DNA of 29,760 nt from an uncultured Collinsella sp. (GTDB lineage Bacteria; Actinomycetota; Coriobacteriia; Coriobacteriales; Coriobacteriaceae), in the NCBI GenBank assembly GCA_902496115.1, contig CABUZK010000020.1:1-29760 (forward strand). The letters run 5' to 3'. Positions 14,444-22,672 of this stretch are shown piece after piece (within the stretch, counting starts at the first letter, position 1; each line of letters starts with the position of its first letter). The notes below the pieces were generated by a model. It did not search any database. It saw only the letters and a list, made by a program, of their open reading frames with translations, and was not told the origin of the DNA. A program made the translations under genes and the position numbers.

Positions 14444-15283
14444 TTATTCGCCAGGGAGAATGTTTGCGTAGAACTCCGCCCCGTCGTCCAGACGCAGGAT
14501 TCCCACGCGGCCGAACTCGGAACCGGTGGCCGCCGCGCAGTCGATATCGATGCGATCGGGCACACCGGCGGTATCCTCGCCACCCAGGCGCACCATCTGC
14601 CCGCGGCCCGACTCCTCATCGAGCCCTGCCAGGCCGCCAACCTCGCAATAACGCCCCAGCGACACCGTGGGCGTGTGGCCGCTCACCACGACCGGGCCCT
14701 TGCCCTCGGCAGAAAGCAGCCCCGTCGGGGCATCCCAGTAGCCGTGACGAATCCACAGCAAGTCATCGGACGACTGCACGGCGAGCATTTGCTGCAGCAG
14801 CTCGCTATCGGCATCGACCGCTCCCCTGCCGTCGCCGCAATCGACACCATGCTCAAGCAAAAACGCACGCGCCGCCTCGGTCTGAACGCCGGCGTGCACC
14901 AGCAGATACGGTCGCTCGGCAGTCTCGACCACCGCATAGAGCGGCAGGGCGGCAGCCCAGCGCACCAGCTCCTCGTATGCCTCAAATTCCATTTCGTTGA
15001 GCTGCTGACGCGTGGTCCAACCGCCATTGATATCCCAGGTCTCGGCATCGAGCGGGTCCTGGCCAATGATCGCGTCGAGCATAATCTGCTCGTGGTTGCC
15101 CTTAAGCACGCGAGCGTTGGGCAGCGACCGCACCAAGTTGATGACACCGACCGGATCGGGACCGCGGTCGATCATGTCACCCAGCACATACAGCGTGTCG
15201 TCGGACGTCAGCGAGATCTTGGAAAGGGCCTCGTCCAGCGCGCGCACGTGCCCGTGAGCATCAGATGTCACATAGATCGCCAT
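14444..15283 (-). CDS. PPP-family serine/threonine phosphatase-like metallophosphoesterase
   Basis: A 279-residue cytoplasmic phosphatase with the dinuclear-metal motifs in order: VTSDAHGH (residues 5-12), LGDMIDRGPDP (34-44), LKGNHEQIML (60-69), then LVHAG and VVSGHTP near the C-terminal half. The architecture matches PrpA/ApaH-like PPP enzymes. Whether it hydrolyses phosphoproteins or Ap4A cannot be told. The ATG at 15283 has GGGAAAGGCG upstream. A good promoter lies at 15359-15387. It is convergent with the flippase gene and divergent from the antiporter gene. Confidence 0.85.
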   Translation of the reverse strand: MAIYVTSDAHGHVRALDEALSKISLTSDDTLYVLGDMIDRGPDPVGVINLVRSLPNARVLKGNHEQIMLDAIIGQDPLDAETWDINGGWTTRQQLNEMEFEAYEELVRWAAALPLYAVVETAERPYLLVHAGVQTEAARAFLLEHGVDCGDGRGAVDADSELLQQMLAVQSSDDLLWIRHGYWDAPTGLLSAEGKGPVVVSGHTPTVSLGRYCEVGGLAGLDEESGRGQMVRLGGEDTAGVPDRIDIDCAAATGSEFGRVGILRLDDGAEFYANILPGE

Positions 15284-15358
15284 GGAACGCCTTTCCCTGC
15301 ATTACGGCCGAAGCCCGATGCCGCGACTAAAACTTCAAGTTGAACTTAAACGTTACCC

Positions 15359-15387
15359 ATTGTACTCCGTTGCAATAAAGCTGGAAA
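15359..15387 (-). promoter_or_regulatory. Promoter of the phosphatase gene
   Basis: Minus strand TTTCCA (15382-15387), 17-bp spacer, TACAAT (15359-15364). Short overlapping dyads, such as TTCAAGTTGAA at 15334-15344, lie in the leader. Confidence 0.5.
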
Positions 15388-15389
15388 GT

Positions 15390-15604
15390 GCCACCGCTGC
15401 CAACGGTCACAAGCGGCCGCCCGCACGCCCCGAAAACACCGCGCCACCAGCACCAACGCCCCAACCAGCACCGCCCGCGCCCCCCGCCTCGTGTCGATAA
15501 TGCGAACGCCCGCGGCTCGGCCCCATAAACCCACCATCTTTGGGTACAAATTACCACAGACAACTGACCGTGCCACGCCAACCACCCAGGAGCGGACACT
15601 CCCT
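15390..15604. other. Intergenic stretch before the antiporter gene
   Basis: A C-rich, repetitive tract (15420-15490, runs of CCAGCACC/CCGCC) gives way to more mixed sequence. No gene, convincing promoter hexamer pair or hairpin terminator is seen. The segment GGAGCGGACACTCC just before the antiporter start is an imperfect dyad that overlaps its ribosome-binding site. Confidence 0.4.
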
Positions 15605-17206
15605 ATGAACCAGATACTTCTCTTTATCGGTCTCGTCATCATTTTGTGCCTGACCATCAAACCCGTCGGAAAAAAGCTCCCCTTCCCCACCCTGCTCATC
15701 TTTATCGCGCTCGGCATGCTGTTGGGCGTCAACGGCCCGGCGCACATCGACTTTAGCGACTACGCACTTACCGAAACCGTCTGCAGCACGGCGCTGCTGT
15801 TCATCATGTTCTACGGCGGCTTTAACACCAACATCGACCGTGCCAAGCCCGTCGCCGCGCCGGCAGTGCTGCTGAGCACGCTCGGCGTCGTCATCACCGC
15901 TGGCATCACGGGCGCCTTTGCGCACTTCGCACTGGGCCTCGACTGGATCGGTGGTCTGCTGCTGGGCTCGGTCGTGGCGTCGACCGATGCGGCGAGCGTC
16001 TTTAGCGTGCTGCGCGAGCACAACCTGTCGCTGAGGGGCGGCACCGACTCGCTGCTCGAGGTCGAATCGGGCTCCAACGACCCCGTCGCCTACATGCTCA
16101 CCGCGGTGCTCGCGACCCTCGCAGCGGGCGGCAATATCGACATTCCCGTGCTGCTGGCCAAGCAGATTATCCTGGGTGTGGGGCTGGGCCTTGCCATCGG
16201 CTGGACATCCAGCCGCCTGATTGAACGCGCACACGCAACGGCCGAGGGCGCGCAGACTATCTTTTTATTCGCTGTGGCGATCGTCGCGTACGCGCTGCCG
16301 AGCTACCTGGGCGGCAACGGCTTTTTGGCCGTATACCTGGCAGGCATTGTGCTGGGTGCGAGCGACATCACCGGCAAGGTCGAGATGGCGCACTTCTTCG
16401 ATACCCTCACCGAGATGGCCGAGATGACCATCTTCTTTTTATTGGGCCTGCTCGTCACGCCCGCACGCCTGCCGCAAATGCTGCTACCGGGCCTGGCCCT
16501 CATGGCGTTTATGCTCTTCGCGAGCCGCCCCATCGCTGTCGGCCTGCTGTTGGCGCCCTTTAAGACCAATCCTCGCCAAGTCGCACTCGTAAGCTGGGCG
16601 GGTCTGCGCGGCGCGGCTTCGGTCGTATTCAGCCTCTTTGCCGTGGTGGCCGGCGTTCCCGGCGGTCACGACCTGTTTGACCTGGTGTTTGTGATTGCCG
16701 TGTCGAGCATTGTGGTGCAGGGATCGCTGCTGCCGGCGGTGGCAAAGAAGCTCGACATGATCGACGCGGAAGGCGACGTGCGCCGTACGTTTAACGACTA
16801 CCGCGACGAGGACGGTATGTCGTTCGTCAAGCTCAAGGTGGGCGCAGGGCATCCGTTTGCCGGTCGCTCGCTCGCGGACATTGGCAGCGTCACGGACATG
16901 CTCGTGGTCTTGGTGCTTCGTGACGGTGCGAACCCGGTGCTGCCCAACGGTGATACCGTAATTGAAGAAGGCGACCTTCTGGTTATGGCCGCGCCGACGT
17001 TCGAAGAGCGTGCCGAGGTTACGCTGCGCGAGGTCACCGTGACGCCCCACGGTCGCCTGGCCGGCCAGCGCCTGCGCGACGTGCCGCAAGGCAAGCATCC
17101 CTTTATCGTCGTGATGCTCAAGCGCGACGGCCAAACGATCATCCCCGACGGCAACACCCTCATATACGCCGGCGACGAAGCCGTCATCGCCACGCTCGCG
17201 TCGTAG
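15605..17206 (+). CDS. CPA1 K+/H+ (Na+/H+) antiporter, NhaP2/CvrA type
   Basis: Membrane exchanger of a monovalent cation for protons, for pH, potassium and volume control. Residues 1-385 form about twelve hydrophobic segments with family motifs, including GGLLLGSVVASTDAASVFSVL, LLEVESGSNDPVAY with the ion-binding Asn-Asp pair, and the downstream SWAGLRGAASVVFSL. Two RCK_C/TrkA_C-like regulatory domains follow in the cytoplasm: MSFVKLKVGAGHPFAGRSLADIG to VMAA, and VTPHGRLAGQRLRDV to the end. A double RCK_C tail suggests nucleotide control. The 533-residue start at ATG 15605 has AGGAG 12 bases upstream, rather far. The open frame continues upstream without similarity. The ion cannot be decided from sequence. 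Confidence 0.9.
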   Translation: MNQILLFIGLVIILCLTIKPVGKKLPFPTLLIFIALGMLLGVNGPAHIDFSDYALTETVCSTALLFIMFYGGFNTNIDRAKPVAAPAVLLSTLGVVITAGITGAFAHFALGLDWIGGLLLGSVVASTDAASVFSVLREHNLSLRGGTDSLLEVESGSNDPVAYMLTAVLATLAAGGNIDIPVLLAKQIILGVGLGLAIGWTSSRLIERAHATAEGAQTIFLFAVAIVAYALPSYLGGNGFLAVYLAGIVLGASDITGKVEMAHFFDTLTEMAEMTIFFLLGLLVTPARLPQMLLPGLALMAFMLFASRPIAVGLLLAPFKTNPRQVALVSWAGLRGAASVVFSLFAVVAGVPGGHDLFDLVFVIAVSSIVVQGSLLPAVAKKLDMIDAEGDVRRTFNDYRDEDGMSFVKLKVGAGHPFAGRSLADIGSVTDMLVVLVLRDGANPVLPNGDTVIEEGDLLVMAAPTFEERAEVTLREVTVTPHGRLAGQRLRDVPQGKHPFIVVMLKRDGQTIIPDGNTLIYAGDEAVIATLAS

Positions 17207-17223
17207 CGGGCAGGAGGTAGCTA

Positions 17224-17298
17224 ATTTGCGACGAAGAGATCAAGCGCCTAGAAAGCCTCATGCCTTCGCTCGCAGATTTGGATTTGCCTGAGGAGTAA
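17224..17298 (+). CDS. Possible 24-aa acidic ORF after the antiporter
   Basis: A perfect AGGAGG (17212-17217) stands six bases before ATT at 17224. From there the frame reads a 24-residue acidic peptide (CDEEIKRLESLMPSLADLD...) ending in TAA. ATT is a very rare start. TTG at 17226 in another frame gives a basic 21-residue alternative. Without a proper start this may be a decayed ORF or an unrelated Shine-Dalgarno-like sequence. Confidence 0.2.
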   Translation: MCDEEIKRLESLMPSLADLDLPEE

Positions 17299-17385
17299 AG
17301 CACCCCTCCCCCATGTAACCATCCTGTAAATCATAGCAGCGCACTCGAGTTTTACCGTGATGCGGTCGCGCCTGGCGCTCCACTG

Positions 17386-17394
17386 TGCTAAAGT
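17386..17394 (+). promoter_or_regulatory. Extended -10 of serC
   Basis: TGCTAAAGT, an extended -10 about 40 bases before the serC start. No recognisable -35. Confidence 0.4.
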
Positions 17395-17432
17395 ATCCCG
17401 AACGTTCAAACGACTACGAGGGGAACTAGAAG

Positions 17433-18557
<1,125 letters not shown>

Positions 18558-18627
18558 CCCGCAACGCGCGGGCCGACCAGCCACTTCAAACCACCTGTTT
18601 AAACCAAACCTGCTAAGGAGTTTTTCC

Positions 18628-19791
18628 ATGCGTAAGATTAAGACCATCGACGACATCACTAAAGACGGCAAAGTCGAGTTTGGCGAGGGCTACGAGTTTG
18701 TGGGCACCGCCGAGGAGGCCGACGCCATCCTGATGCGCTCGACCGACCTGCACGGCTACGAGCTGCCCGAGGGCATCCGCGCCATCGCCCGCTGCGGCGC
18801 CGGCGTCAATAACATCCCCGTCGAGGAGTACGCCAAAAAGGGCGTCGTCGTCTTTAACTCCCCCGGTGCCAACAGCAACGCCGTCAAGGAGCTCGTCCTG
18901 GGCATGCTGGTGCTCTCGAGCCGCGGCGTGGTGCAGTCGATGAATTGGGTGCGCGACAACGCCGACGACCCCGAGATTCAGGTCGACGCCGAAAAGGCCA
19001 AGAAGGCCTTTGTGGGCCGCGAGCTCAAGGGCAAGCGCATCGGCGTTATCGGTCTGGGCAACGTGGGCTCCAAGGTCGCCAACGCCTGCGTCGATCTGGG
19101 CATGGATGTCTACGGCTACGATCCGTTCATTTCCGTCGAGCACGCGTGGGTGCTGAGCCGCGAGGTGCAGCGCGTGGGCACGCTCGAGGACCTCTGCCGC
19201 GGCTGCGACTACCTCACCGTGCACGTGCCCAGCAAGGCCGACACCATCGGCATGATCAGTACCGAGCAAATCAACCTGCTGGCACCCGACGCCGTGCTCA
19301 TCAACTACGCGCGCGAGACCATCATTGACGAGGACGCCGTCGACGCCGCCCTGCGCGAGGGCAAGCTTAGCTGGTTTAGCTGCGACTTTGCCACGCCCAA
19401 GACCGTCAAGATGCCCAATACGTTTATCACCACGCACTCGGGCGCCGGCACCGGCGAGGCCGAGGCCAACTGCGCCGACATGGCGATCAGCGAGCTCAAG
19501 GATTACCTGGAAAACGGCAATATCGCGCACAGCGTCAACTACCCCGCCTGCAGCATGGGCAAGGCGCGCGCCGCGAGCCGCATCGCCTGCCTGCACGCCA
19601 ACGTGCCCAACATGATCGGCCAGATCACGGCCATTCTCGCCAAGGACAACGCCAACGTGCAGCGTATGACCAACGAGTCCGCTGGCGAGAACGCCTACAC
19701 CATGTTCGACACCGACGAGCACCTGAACAGCAGCACCATCGAGGCGCTCAAGCAGATTCCGTCGATGTATCGCGTGCGCGTGATCAAGTAG
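18628..19791 (+). CDS. serA: D-3-phosphoglycerate dehydrogenase
   Basis: Oxidises 3-phosphoglycerate with NAD+, the entry step of serine synthesis. The 387-residue short form has substrate-domain motifs RCGAGVNNIPV (55-65). The NAD-binding glycine motif is GLGNVG at 142-147, the catalytic Arg229 lies in INYARE, and His270 lies in THSGAGTGEAE. An ACT-type regulatory domain occupies the last 65 residues (NMIGQITAILAKDNANV). The usual catalytic Glu with its EP loop is not recognisable between Arg229 and His270, where DFATPKTVKMPN stands instead. This variant occurs in some short SerA forms, but I note it. The ATG has AAGGAG upstream. No serB is in the window. Confidence 0.93.
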   Translation: MRKIKTIDDITKDGKVEFGEGYEFVGTAEEADAILMRSTDLHGYELPEGIRAIARCGAGVNNIPVEEYAKKGVVVFNSPGANSNAVKELVLGMLVLSSRGVVQSMNWVRDNADDPEIQVDAEKAKKAFVGRELKGKRIGVIGLGNVGSKVANACVDLGMDVYGYDPFISVEHAWVLSREVQRVGTLEDLCRGCDYLTVHVPSKADTIGMISTEQINLLAPDAVLINYARETIIDEDAVDAALREGKLSWFSCDFATPKTVKMPNTFITTHSGAGTGEAEANCADMAISELKDYLENGNIAHSVNYPACSMGKARAASRIACLHANVPNMIGQITAILAKDNANVQRMTNESAGENAYTMFDTDEHLNSSTIEALKQIPSMYRVRVIK

Positions 19792-19830
19792 CGTCGGCGC
19801 CAAGCCTGCCAGACAGACCACGAAGTCCAT

Positions 19831-19865
19831 TCGGCCCCCGTTTTCACGAAACGGGGGCCGATTTC
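19831..19865 (+). terminator. Strong terminator after serCA
   Basis: TCGGCCCCCGTTT (19831-19843) and AAACGGGGGCCGA (19849-19861) form a perfect 13-bp stem, followed by TTTCG. Confidence 0.9.
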
Positions 19866-19904
19866 GTTGCTCCGGCTGGTTTTGAAAATGCTACCCATAA
19901 TAAG

Positions 19905-20041
19905 TTTTTTCGGATAATAGACAGTGAGGCCCTAGTCGCTAAGCACAACTGCTTTTACAAACAGCTTTATCAGGGGTTTTAGTAGGTAAAAATCGATCTC
20001 TATATGCCAAACTAATGTTGACTGTCCATTTTCCGAAATAA
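19905..20041. repeat. AT-rich segment bounded by 21-bp imperfect inverted repeats
   Basis: TTTTTTCGGATAATAGACAG (19905-19924) faces its near-complement ending at 20041 (ACTGTCCATTTTCCGAAATA); 17 of 21 positions pair. The 137-bp segment and its flanks up to about 20100 are clearly richer in A+T than the genes around them. No gene is seen. It may be a mobile-element end pair, a MITE-like insertion or a non-coding RNA locus. Confidence 0.55.
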
Positions 20042-20140
20042 CTTGCTCTAGGTAGCACTTTTCAAGCCAATTCCAAGGAGCAATTGAAGGCTATTCGCAA
20101 CTAAAACCCTAGCTTCCGCGACCGTTTTCCACCCGCGCGG

Positions 20141-21190
20141 CTACATTCCCGCCCAATCGATAAAAATCTCCTCACGAAGCCGCCGTTCGAGCTCTTGCTG
20201 CCGCGACGTCTTGTCTTTCAACGGCATATCGAGATAGGACATGATAAGCTCCATCACCACGCGGAAGGCATCGGAGTCAACCAGCTGACCATAGGTCATC
20301 AGAACGACGGGATATCCCATGGCTTGCAGGGCCGTCGTTCGATCGGAGTCCGAGATCTTGGATTCTATGGATCCGTGAATGGCTTTACCTTGACATTCAA
20401 CCAGGCACTCCCGGCTGCCGTCCTTATTTGACAGCAAGATATCGGCGTAGCGCCTATCAAGCCCCGAAATCAGGCGGGCGCTGCGCGTCATGCGAATCTC
20501 GACATTATTGGTGAGGTGCAGCCCTTCGCCACCGCGCAGCCTCGTAAGGCCAAACAGCATCGAAGCTTGAACCTCAAGCGGCGATGCCACAACCCCCGTA
20601 ATGCATTTCGCGGCACGTGTGAACGATTTAGCACCGCGGAGCCCCTGGATCTTATTGGCGAACTCCGTAAGTTCGGAGAGCTCGATTAAGGGAGGTCGTT
20701 TCCACAAGTCTGTTGGATTCCCCGAGGTATCCTTTACGTTTTCCCAGCCCGACCGTGCGTCACCCCACCGGTCCACAAAGGCCTGCTCAAGTGCCAACTT
20801 TACCTGGGGCGCAATCTTGCACACGGCAAAGGTGCCGCACATCTCATACATGCACATGATCAGACGCTCGTTTGAGACCGAGGAAGCCAGGGTCAGCAGC
20901 GTAAAGAGCGGGGACGCGACATCAAGGCCAAACTCCGTCTGCCGCACGGAGCCAAACGGCCTCCCCCCGTTCCAAACATGTCTTACAATGCGACCGCCTT
21001 TACGTCCGCAGCCGCCCTGCGCCAACACGTGTAACGGGGTGCCCAGGAAATGCTTGACAAGCGGATGCTCACAAAGGCGCTCCCTGCGTGGATCGTCCGC
21101 AGAATCGGGCAGGTCCGGCATTATTGCCAAGACCTGTGGAGGTATCCGGTGATACCGAAAGGCGGATATGTCGCACAGCATGTCGTCCAT
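20141..21190 (-). CDS. PD-(D/E)XK nuclease-type protein, DUF559-like C-terminus, Coriobacteriia family
   Basis: A 349-residue protein, start MDDMLCDISAFRYHRIPP. The N-terminal half resembles the family of Coriobacteriia proteins with an AbiEi-like HPLVKHF...TPLHVLA...HVWNGGRPFG segment and SPLFTLLTLASSVSNERLIMCMYEMCG. The C-terminal half shows an endonuclease-like core: SPLE (Glu206), RYADILL (Asp250), VECQGK (Glu265-x-Gln267-x-Lys269), then DSDRTTALQAMGYPVVLMTY. That is the D..R...L...G..V pattern following the active site in DUF559/Vsr-like proteins. The function is unknown: it could be a DNA-processing enzyme, a defence effector or a regulator with a decayed active site. The start at 21190 lacks a good ribosome-binding site and has a palindrome 3 bases upstream. 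It points against its neighbours. Confidence 0.7.
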   Translation of the reverse strand: MDDMLCDISAFRYHRIPPQVLAIMPDLPDSADDPRRERLCEHPLVKHFLGTPLHVLAQGGCGRKGGRIVRHVWNGGRPFGSVRQTEFGLDVASPLFTLLTLASSVSNERLIMCMYEMCGTFAVCKIAPQVKLALEQAFVDRWGDARSGWENVKDTSGNPTDLWKRPPLIELSELTEFANKIQGLRGAKSFTRAAKCITGVVASPLEVQASMLFGLTRLRGGEGLHLTNNVEIRMTRSARLISGLDRRYADILLSNKDGSRECLVECQGKAIHGSIESKISDSDRTTALQAMGYPVVLMTYGQLVDSDAFRVVMELIMSYLDMPLKDKTSRQQELERRLREEIFIDWAGM

Positions 21191-21193
21191 GAA

Positions 21194-21205
21194 GGGTACG
21201 TACCC
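21194..21205. promoter_or_regulatory. 12-bp palindrome at the start of the nuclease-like gene
   Basis: GGGTACGTACCC, 3 bases upstream of the start codon at 21190 (minus strand); possible operator or translation-masking hairpin. Confidence 0.4.
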
Positions 21206-21304
21206 GCTACGTCGTTTGCGAGCCCGCCCGGACGGCAAACGCGCTGGCTCGGCCTGCGAACGGTAAATGCTGCTACGCGCGCGTCGCGAATCTGCAGGTG
21301 ACTT

Positions 21305-21333
21305 ACAATCGGTTTGCAAAGCAAACTGATTGT
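21305..21333. repeat. Inverted repeat at the junction with the M20 remnant
   Basis: ACAATCGGTTTGC (21305-21317) and GCAAACTGATTGT (21321-21333), 12 of 13 pairs with an AAA loop. It lies exactly at the edge where recognisable M20 peptidase sequence begins. Confidence 0.65.
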
Positions 21334-21343
21334 GAGGTTTCAT

Positions 21344-21825
21344 ATGGTTGATGATGACGAGGGCGGCTATCGCCCCTTTGTCGTGCCCGACCACGCCAAG
21401 GTCTGGGTCGACATGCGCCTGACGCCGCCGACCGATACGGCCGCCGCGATCAATATGGCCAAGCATGCCATTGCCGTCGCCGAGGCCGCGGTCCCCGGCT
21501 GCCATGGAAGCTATACCGTGACAGGCAACCGCCCCGCCATCGAGCGCGACCCGAACTCTCCCCTCCTAGCTGCGCTCAAGCGCGCCGCCGATGACGTGAC
21601 AGACGCGGACGTGCCCGCCAGCTTCTTTACCGGCTGCACCGATACCGCCGTCATTGCCGGCAAGACGGGTAACCGCAATTGCATGAGCTACGGCCCCGGC
21701 TCGTTGGTGCTCGCGCATAAGCCCAACGAGCCGGGGCCCATGCCGATATCGTTCGCTGCCAGAACGTACTCATCGCGCTTGTTGACAACACGCTCTGGGA
21801 CGCAAGCGTCCAAGTTGGGGCATAA
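21344..21825 (+). pseudogene. M20-family peptidase remnant (C-terminal part, frameshifted)
   Basis: Encodes the C-terminal part of an ArgE/DapE/Acy1-type metallopeptidase: GGYRPFVVPDHAKVWVDMRLTPPTDTA (dimerisation domain), GNRPAIERDPNSPLLAALKRA, and FFTGCTDTAVIAGKTGNRNCMSYGPGSLVLAHKPNE (catalytic tail). The N-terminal catalytic domain with the metal-binding His/Asp is entirely missing. After HKPNE the frame breaks. The family ending DIVRCQNVLIALVDNTLW continues in another frame from about 21746 and stops at TAA 21823-21825, so a frameshift lies near 21735-21745. ATG 21344 with GAGG upstream could still yield a truncated polypeptide. Loss of the 5' part coincides with an inverted repeat and the divergent nuclease-like gene, which suggests a rearrangement. 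Confidence 0.82.
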
Positions 21826-21864
21826 TAAGCCGCGAACAAACCGACTCGCGCGTTAGGACCGCCC

Positions 21865-22545
21865 ATGAAAGCACTTCCGTTTCCCTGCATCCGCCCAGCT
21901 CAGGACCGCGTGCTCGAAGCGCTGCCGCAGATGGGCGGTATCCTGAGCAGCAACGACGCCCTGCGCGACGCGATCGCCGATGGGCTCATGCTCAAGGATC
22001 CGGGCGCAGCGTATTACGTGTACGAGTGTTCGGGAGAGCCGGGACGCGTAACGGGCGTTGTGGCAATTTGCCCGGTCGGTGTACTGACGGGCGACGACGC
22101 GCCCTCCGCAGATGCGGCCGCAGCCGCCCGTACAATCGCCGAGCTTAAGGTGCAGCCGCGCCCCGTGTCGCTCGCCTACGAAGCCTCGCCCGTCATGGAT
22201 ATCATCCTCGGTGCCGCCAAAGAGGGCGCGTCGCTCTATGCCGTCACCGACCCCGCCGGCATTACGCACCGTGTGTGGGAGGTCAAGCGCGAGGACGCCG
22301 TTGCCGCCATCCGAGCCATGCTCGACCAGGCACCGGAGCCGACGCCGGCAGACGACCCCACCTATGCTGCCGCGCTAGCAGGGGCGGCGCAGCTCCTGGC
22401 AGACGAAGCCCGCGCAGCCGGCACCTACACGGGCAAAGAGCCGTTCAACTTTACCGTTGCCGCGTTATTCCCTGCCGCGCAGGTCGCCCGCGGCGTACCG
22501 CAGGTTCCGACGGGTCTGCTCACCCACCAGATCGCACGGTTCTAA
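21865..22545 (+). CDS. Short DUF1015-related protein
   Basis: A 226-residue protein starting MKALPFPCIRP, the N-terminal signature of the DUF1015 family, with SLYAVTDPAGITHRVWEVKREDAVAAIRAML matching its middle. The family is normally about 400 residues and continues with an IADGHHR motif. Here the corresponding position is DDPTYAAALAGAAQLLADEA, without GHHR, and the rest of the family is absent after about 60 residues. The protein may be a shortened or degenerate member. DUF1015 genes often accompany serC and serA, which makes the position 2 kb behind serA meaningful. The ATG at 21865 has AGGA seven bases upstream. Function unknown. Confidence 0.6.
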   Translation: MKALPFPCIRPAQDRVLEALPQMGGILSSNDALRDAIADGLMLKDPGAAYYVYECSGEPGRVTGVVAICPVGVLTGDDAPSADAAAAARTIAELKVQPRPVSLAYEASPVMDIILGAAKEGASLYAVTDPAGITHRVWEVKREDAVAAIRAMLDQAPEPTPADDPTYAAALAGAAQLLADEARAAGTYTGKEPFNFTVAALFPAAQVARGVPQVPTGLLTHQIARF

Positions 22546-22589
22546 CAGGGCGTGAACGCCCAATACAAAGACTCGATAGCTCAACAAAC

Positions 22590-22628
22590 AAGGGGCGGGG
22601 ATACATGCGCATGCATCCCCGCCCCTTT
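22590..22628. terminator. Bidirectional terminator
   Basis: AAGGGGCGGGGAT and ATCCCCGCCCCTT form a 12- to 13-bp stem with an inner ATGCGCAT palindrome. Weak T runs follow on both sides. It separates the DUF1015-like gene from the minus-strand phosphatase genes. Confidence 0.8.
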
Positions 22629-22672
22629 CGCATCGAGCAATTACGTCGGCGATCCGTATCGCCACGCCCGCG

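Noticed and set aside
18613..19830. Long minus-strand frame across serA
   Set aside because: serA has complete family motifs on the plus strand; the reverse frame has none.
20601..21152. Plus-strand frame opposite the nuclease-like gene
   Set aside because: No motif or ribosome-binding site; the minus strand has the conserved nuclease-type pattern.
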